In this document: in pieces, positions 56,872 through 64,000 of the stretch
Layout: each line of letters begins with the position of its first letter
Numbering within the stretch: position 1 is the stretch's first letter
Assembly: GCA_947561585.1 (NCBI GenBank)
Contig: CANNZV010002342.1
Coordinates: forward strand, 24-64,023
Direction of reading: 5' to 3'
Length of the DNA stretch: 64,000 nt
DNA from: Caprella mutica
Lineage: Eukaryota; Arthropoda; Malacostraca; Amphipoda; Caprellidae
Made by a program: the position numbers and the translations under genes
Notes under the pieces: model-generated
Databases searched by the model: none
Told to the model about the DNA's origin: nothing
Seen by the model: only the letters and a program-made list of their open reading frames with translations

Positions 56872-59800
56872 GGATACCGATTAATTTATACTCAATCAAT
56901 TTTATATGGCTGAAACTTGATTAACATATTGGAAATATGATTTTCTAGAATAAGGAGTATGTAGTGATCGCAATTATATAAATTTCATCAAATTTAAATT
57001 ATAGCATTGATCGGTATTAAAAAATCTTCAAAAAACACACTGCGCCAATATGATTTGTCAACCTAGTGCCCAAATGGGCTCCATTATCTTGTGTTACTTG
57101 GGAATTTACCAAATAATCCAAGGCGTAACAATCTTCCAAGTGAACTGCACAAACACATTCTCTCTTGATGTACCAGAAGATTCTTAAAACACCAAGAGAC
57201 TCCAGTTCTTCCTTTAGACTCCACAGTCGTTAGCTCCAATTAGGGGTGGAGATTTAGAGGCCGGTAACTGTTCTTCTCGTCAGCTGAAATAAGAAAATGA
57301 AAAGTTAGTTAACTCTTGTGGCGACTTCAACGAGAGTTATAGCAAGAAACATTTGCCTAACACCACGCTGCTGAAATGGAAGTAGTTTTGTGTTTTGTCG
57401 CAAGAATACAGTGGAGTAGTGATGCGATATTTTTCCTAGTAAATTTTGTTGTTTGAATATATTAATATATATAATATACATGAATTTAATTGAAGATAAA
57501 TGTATTAGCTATGTTTCCTGCACTCGTTGTAAGAAATGTATCATTTAATCTTCAATAAATTTAACAAAATGATTTTGTAATGATCTCATATTCATATACT
57601 TTTATTATGGTCTAATAATGTGAGAAATATCAAATTTAAATCGTGTTCTTGATTATAATTAACATCATGGCTGCAAGTATAGAGTCCCACTTCACCTCTC
57701 TTTAACTGTTATTTTATCGTACGTGGGTTAAAGTTTAAGTCAAATTGTTTTACTTCCAATTCAAAATCTCAACACGAAATACCACCAGTCACATAACTTC
57801 TTTGACGCTCTTTTTGCTGGAGGAAACTGTTGAGGAAGTTATTCACTGAAGAATATCTCCCTTCCAATTAAGAAATACGTATTTCTCTGTTCAGGAATTA
57901 TTTCGAGAAACCACTAACAATATCAAACTGTTGCGGCGAAACTTCCTCCTTTTTGTGAGACGAGGAATTTTGAGATTTGAAGAGATGATACGAGAGAATA
58001 TAGGATTTTATTGGAAGGAGATTTCACACCTAAGTAATTCGTCAGTTTCATCCATCCGGGAGATATCCGTATCATTTCAATGGGAAATCAGATTCCAAAG
58101 ATCCTAATTCTAAGAAATATTTTCCTGAATGGTCAGGATTACATGATTTCTGACACGCTGGGATCGCGGAATTCGGTCTTTTAGAAAAGGTTAAGTTATT
58201 GCAACATTAATAGAAATTTATATATTATTTTCTCTTACTTTATAACTGATAAATTGGAAATTAATCATAATTTGACAGTGAATAATATTTTCAATAGAAG
58301 CACAGTTTTCCAAGATTTATCAAATGTTAGTACATTCTGTGCGACATATAGCTATTCCGTATATTTTTATCTTAAAATCCAATATTATTCCAACTTGGAA
58401 TCGTCAACCTACAATTTCAATCAATAACACGAATCAGGCAATCTTATTTCTGTATCACCTTTTCCACACAATATTCATTCCCTCAGTGCTTTATGTATAT
58501 GTTATATTATATTACAATTATTACCAATAACATTGAGAATGGGTTGTCCAGGCTCTAGGAGGAGACGAGTGTGACTAACGTGAGATGAAGGAGAGTTAAC
58601 GTTTGAGCCATCAGCAAACATACACAGGGGCCTCTTATAGCTAAGATATTACACTGCTAGAGTTAGCATACATTGTCATAGTTAGCTTATAAATCGTTAG
58701 TTTGTATACAAACATGAAGTATGTTGTATCAACTGTTAAGTATGCATAGTGTTCATCCAAAGTAATCCTCACTAGATCGTAAAGCTGGACAAAACACATT
58801 AACACTTTATATTTAAGTAACCCATATATGAAAAGTGAAGTTTGTAAGTATTATAATTACCTAGTTTATGTTTATTACTCAATCACTCAATAGTGTTCGT
58901 CAATTAACAAACTAATATATAATGATGCAATTTATTCCAGCTCGTATCCAACAATCATTCTAAAATTTGAAATAAAATACATTAGGGGAACGTTTGATTA
59001 CTCGAAAAATTGGTGTTTAAGAATGGTCATAACGGAACAATTGGAAGATTTATACGTCTGACCATTGCTGATCTTAAAGCCCACTTTTTTAGTACTTTGA
59101 CCGTACGAGAACTATAACGATGTTCCCTAACGTAAAAATGATGAATAACAAATAGCCATTAGTATAAAACTGATCACATACATGTATATTCGTGAAGAAT
59201 TATATTGAAGTTAGCATACTAATCTTATTACCATTTCAATTCACTTTCTATTTTTGAATTGTACAATTATTCTATAATGTTTTAAGATAACAATATAATA
59301 AATGGATTTCAGTTATTAGAGTTCAAGTAAGAGTCCTTGTGGGACTTTGGTTATTCCAGAGGGTATTCACTTCTCTACTCACCATTATAACTTATTCTTA
59401 TTCTTTATTCGTAAATGCTCCCGTATATATATGAACATATTTAGGGGGTCGCTTTGACCATAGCAATGTAGTGATTTAAATAATAGATAGAATACTTAAG
59501 GTCCTGTTAATCTAAAAGCTTCTTCAGCAACCTATCTATAGGTAACTCTTGAGTGCCTTGAGTTCCCCATTGTCAATTGGCTCAGATGTTACGTAGGGAG
59601 ACTAGTAGTTTGGCAAGCATTTCTGGAATCATACATAATACATATGTTCTAAATTTTGTAATATTTTGGCATATGAAAAGTTTAGTGAATGAGTTGAAAT
59701 TAGCAAAATTATATTCAAAATGAACTAACAATTGTCTGTCAGCATTTAGTCACCTGGCCATTTTAGGTACCTGGCTATTTGTGCCACTCTTAGTCAATTC

Positions 59801-60249
59801 CAAACTTATTTTAAAAAATTGACTAACATAAAATAAATATATTTGACTCACTCTTTCCGATAATGTTAATTTCAATAACAAAATTAATCATCTTTTATAT
59901 AATCACCAACTGTTAATTTCTTCTTTTCCTCGTACTTTCTACGTAGAAATTTTCTCCAAAGTGTCATAAATTTACCGGCCCATTTCTTGTAATACGATGA
60001 ATTATTGTCTTTCTACGGAAACAAAAACTTTTAATAAAAATTTGAGCAGAATCGTTCACATTTTTAGGTGAGAGTTACGGTTCTGATTGCATAGTTATCT
60101 TAGAAAAAACTTGGGACATGAATTTTTATATCTTGGGACATAAATTTAGAGTTATGGCGATGTCAGGTTTTCTCACCTTTTTCTTAATGTTCGAATATTA
60201 GAGTTTTAAATGATAAGGGAAGAACTATTATTATTTCTTGTAACGTCTC
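56872..60249. other. intergenic, no gene seen
   Basis: AT-rich. Short related motifs such as 'aaaaaacacactgcgccaa' (near 57030) recur near 39048, so small dispersed repeats are present. No exon could be supported; the 68-residue frame at 58324-58530 has no known domain. Confidence 0.5.
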
Positions 60250-60758
60250 AAAGTCTCCTCTTCTCAAAGGAAAACAAATAAAAGTCTCCACTTCTCAAAG
60301 GAAAACAAATAAAAGTCTCCACTTCTCAAAGGAAAACAAATAATAGTCTCCACTTCTCAAAGGAAAACAAATAAAGGTCTCCACTTCTCAAAGGAAAACA
60401 AATAAAAGTCTCCACTTCTCAAAGGAAAACAAATAAAAGTCTCCACTTCTCAAAGGAAAACAAATAAAAGTCTCCACTTCTCAAAGGAAAACAAATAAAA
60501 GTATCCACTTCTCAAAGGAAAACAAACAAAAGTCTCCACTTCTCAAAGGAAAACAAATAAAAGTCTCCACTTCTCAAAGGAAAACAAATAAAAGTCTCCA
60601 CTTCTCAAAGGAAAACAAATAAAAGTCTCCACTTCTCAAAGGAAAACAAATAAAAGTCTCCACTTCTCAAAGGAAAACAAATAAAAGTCTCCACCTCTCA
60701 AAGGAAAACAAATAAAAGTCTCCACTTCTCAAAGGAAAACAAATAAAAGTCTCCACTC
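60250..60758. repeat. 31-bp tandem repeat (~16 copies)
   Basis: The unit contains 'gtctccacttctcaaaggaa', period 31 bp, and is nearly invariant, with single-base variants (agtatcc, aaacaaac, cacctctc). Its homogeneity suggests recent expansion. Confidence 0.96.
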
Positions 60759-62103
60759 TTCATCCTTCTGGAAGATGACAATTGTAATATCTGTTTTAAA
60801 GTAAATATTTTATTGTTAGGCATTATTTCAATGAAGTTGATTGGTCTTGCAGAAAAAATATATTGTTTGTAATTCTAACTAAATTTTAATTCATAATTCA
60901 ATGATTCATCCTCAGAACTTGTTAATTCAGTAGACTCTGATCTGAATTGCAATTGATTTGTTATAAATGACAGTAACTCAACTGATTCAGAAGCCCACCG
61001 AATACATTATTACCCGTCCATACTCTATCCAATGATAGGATTCTTCCGACTACGCAGTGGCTAAATATAGGACTGATATTCAATTACTTTAATGAATTAT
61101 TGTATTGTATTCTCTTTCCATGGTATAAATTGCATGGAACTTATTGAAAGAATTGAAATAGTATTTCTCTATCAACTTCTGAATACTATTTTCTTTCTAC
61201 AGAAAACTCTGTTCTAATATATTCATTCAGTTTTGATGTGATTTTGAAATATATATAGAATTATTAGAATTTATTTAATTGGGAACTCATCTATTAGAAT
61301 TAATTACTATCAATAAACGATGTTTTTACATTGAAATATATTTTTCTGACAACATCGTCGGACATATTAGCCAGAAGCATCGTACAAAAACATGCTTTGT
61401 TTCTTCCATCAAAATTAAAAAATATATAGTAAATAGTGGATAAGATTTTTGAGTTACTGTGCTCTTTTCTGTCGGTCGGGCTGGTAACCTTCCAATTTTC
61501 AATATTAGCAGTGCCTCCCACTAAAGTGAATGATGGATAATAAAAGCAATTTTAATCTAGAATTATTAATGATTGGACATCCGTCGAATCATATGTTGTA
61601 GGTGATAGATGATATTAAATCATCGATTGAATTAATTAGTCGCCGACTGATAGCTGACGACCGGCGCAATACTTCTCTAATTTGGTGAAATGCATAAAAT
61701 AAATAAACTCATTTTATGCGTATCTTTATTTCTTTTGTGAGGATGTGAAATGAAGGAAATTCTTTGTCATTCAAATCGAACTCTTTCATTTTTTCTCCAT
61801 TCGATCGTTGTAAATAGAGGTAAATTAAAATAAGTTGAAGGTTTAAGAAAATATCCAAATTTCATATCTCACCTTCCATCCCTCTATATTTAATTACTTA
61901 TTATTCACTTTAGAAGCTGAATGGTAAAGAGGTGAGTAATTATTGAATCATCACGTCTGTGTATTTTTCCCATCATCTCAAAATAGGATAACATTACTGC
62001 TGAATGCATTTATTTTTGCTCATCATGAACACCAAAACAAGGAGAGTTATCGTACCAATTGAAGAAGGAGTTAACTTTAAAGCGTGTAAATATATGTACA
62101 CTG
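60759..62103. other. intergenic, nothing recognised
   Basis: No gene or mobile-element end recognised. Confidence 0.5.
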
Positions 62104-62638
62104 TTAACCCTAGTGAGTCTGACGTGTGTTTTCTAAACACATCCATTTTGAATTACTTTATATCTTTCATGCCATTTCTTTAAATTTACCGGCCAAAATT
62201 TGCTCCTATATAAATCTAAAATATACTTTCGTATATAAAAGCTTAAAAATATTTATGTATCGGCGTAAATCACAAAAATTATGAAATCAATTGGACTGTG
62301 GTGACGTGTGGCAACGTAGAAATACAGTTTGGTTATCCTCTAAGCACACAACCATCCATGTTTTCTTGGAGTGCACACACATATGCGCGAGCTGTGATTG
62401 GGTTACACTCCACCCAATCACAGCTCTGCTCTTTCAGTGGCCAATGTCTTACATACCTATGTATTTATTTCTCCTTATATATTCATTATTTCTACTTGAA
62501 ATTTGGAACACATTAGTTTAGTATATATACAAACAGCTTGAAAAAAAAGTACCGTTGGGTTATAAACAAGACATGCGTTTTTTAAACACATAGTCAAACC
62601 TTCCCATACATTCTGGTAGTCAAACTTCTTATGGTTAA
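62104..62638 (+). mobile_element. CCCTAATGAG-family MITE, fullest copy
   Basis: The left end is TTAACCCTAGTGAGTCTGAC. The right end on the other strand is TTAACCATAAGAAGTTTGAC. TTAA lies at 62104-62107 and 62635-62638. The interior carries a palindrome with arms 62389-62403 and 62412-62426 (GAGCTGTGATTGGGT and its exact complement). The start CCCT and TTAA target suit the piggyBac superfamily. The 72-76 residue plus frames (62291-62521) lie inside the element and are not genes. Confidence 0.9.
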
Positions 62639-64000
62639 AGGCACACTTACACAGTCACACACAAGTAGGAAAACTTTTATTGATATATTAGTGTCAGTAT
62701 AACAGATATGTTCCAATTAAATTAATAAAAGCATATATCTTTTTGAATTGTTTTCCATATAATTATTTAAATTACTCCAATTATGAAATTGTATATTCCT
62801 CTTGCTAAAGTGTCTAAACCGAAAATAATTTGATAGTACAATTTCACGTATTCTCAAAATTTTTGGTTCAGTGTAAATTATTTATAAGTTTGCATTTACA
62901 TCGTATGAATAACATTTAATGAATATTTTATGAAGATTGAAGATTGAGTTATACTAAATTGTGTTCTATTGCAATTGTGAAGATTCAATAATATCGTTCA
63001 TTAATCACTCGACTTCAATCATTTACTTTTAGTTAATCTTAAACCTTTTCAGTGTCTTATAAATGCATCTCATAGATAAGGAAGAAATAACTTCTATTCG
63101 GGATGACAAAGTCATTTAATTCAATGAATTCAAATACTTTATTTGATTAAATTAGTGGCGCTTTCCCTCATTCAATTTCACATTAACTGTAAGCGGGCAG
63201 AAGATTTTCTCTTACTATAAATTAGATTATTCAATTACTCTAATTATGATGGATTGGCAGATAAAGCGAATAGATTGAGCTGTGAATAGTCAATGGGAAA
63301 GCTTTGCTGTTATTCGAACTGTATGGGGAGAAAGAGAACTTTAACTTTGAACTGAATAACACAAATTAAACGGAGAAATATAAACAGATTCAACTGAGAG
63401 ATCTAAAGTTATTAGGTATTTTTGATGAATATATTTGATAATGGTAAATCTATGTACTGACTTTTTAAATTAGTGTAAATACTTTACATATACAGTATTT
63501 TAGTAACTGAAGCCATATTTCAATTCTTTTCATTTTTGACAGATTTATTATTACATTATTTATGAACTGTTTACGCATGTATTATAAAGTGAATTGGGCA
63601 ATAGTTACTCTTCATTGGTTTATTTTTTCTCCTTCAAACCGTCTTTTTTCATTCAATTTTGTCCATTTTGGTGAAGTGAGGTTGGAAAAACTGTAGAAGA
63701 TTCATCGCCAGCTTTTGAAGTCTTTTCATGAATAAATTAGCCAAAGGTTATATGATTACTTTCCATCCCTTGAACCGAGATGTGAAATATCAGAAAAATA
63801 ACGGATTATAATTGAAGAGCAGAATTGGAAAGTATCCCATTTATATTTTATGAGAAGAGGTATAACTTCTATAATGTTTCATGAATGAACTATTCCAAAG
63901 AGAAGTATAGCCAAATTTTAATTTTCAGATTTATGTTCGGTAAAATGAGTTTTAGACTAATAGATAGAACAAAGTAAACCTAATCATACTGCTACATATT
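62639..64000. other. intergenic to window end, nothing recognised
   Basis: No gene, repeat array or mobile-element end recognised. Confidence 0.5.

Noticed and set aside
62291..62521. Two 72-76 residue frames, echoed at 7622-7810 and 15889-16077
   Set aside because: The similarity between loci is that of the MITE family body, not a conserved protein. Frames and ends differ between copies.

Overview
This window looks like a gene-poor, AT-rich stretch of an animal nuclear genome, most likely an insect. The evidence is spliced genes with GT/AG introns, a mangetout (mtt)-type metabotropic-glutamate-receptor-like gene, abundant minisatellites, and many small non-autonomous DNA transposons with TTAA, TA or 8-bp target duplications. 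I cannot name the species. I see no bacterial operons, rRNA, tRNA or CRISPR arrays.

Only two genes are well supported. (1) A plus-strand gene with an uninterrupted coding exon (ATG at 43483, stop at 45562-45564) encodes a 693-residue protein: about 490 disordered residues rich in Ser/Arg and PxxP motifs, then four membrane segments resembling the TMEM179 family. A splice acceptor sits just before its ATG, and a candidate 5' UTR exon and a cluster of CRE-like half sites lie upstream. (2) A minus-strand class C GPCR gene is represented by exon 1 (52686-51459) and exon 2 (48659-48510), both ending in phase 1 and separated by a 2,799-bp intron. Together they encode a signal peptide, an unusual ~350-residue lumenal extension and the start of the ligand-binding domain. 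I found no later exons. If they lie to the left, the plus-strand gene is nested inside this receptor gene on the opposite strand.

The rest is dominated by repeats. Roughly twenty tandem arrays have units of 10 to 71 bp: 23 bp at the left edge, 24 bp at 2.7-3.9 kb, 33 bp at 10.8-13.1 kb, 46 bp near 20 kb, 34 bp near 23.5 kb, 17 bp near 28.8 kb, a palindromic 22-25 bp array at 30.1-32.5 kb, 34 bp near 38 kb, 18 bp near 40.5 kb, 31 bp near 60.5 kb and others. The long 'ORFs' over these arrays are by-products of stop-free repeat units.

The mobile fraction can be resolved in some detail: several TTAA-flanked (piggyBac-like) elements, one carrying a nested hAT-like element with a perfect 8-bp duplication; a pogo/Tigger-like and a mariner-like MITE, each between TA dinucleotides; a ~2 kb foldback-like element with ~175-bp inverted arms, carrying a nested TTAA element; and three further dispersed families. 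Several free-standing hairpins are also visible. No intact transposase is present, so all of these are non-autonomous.
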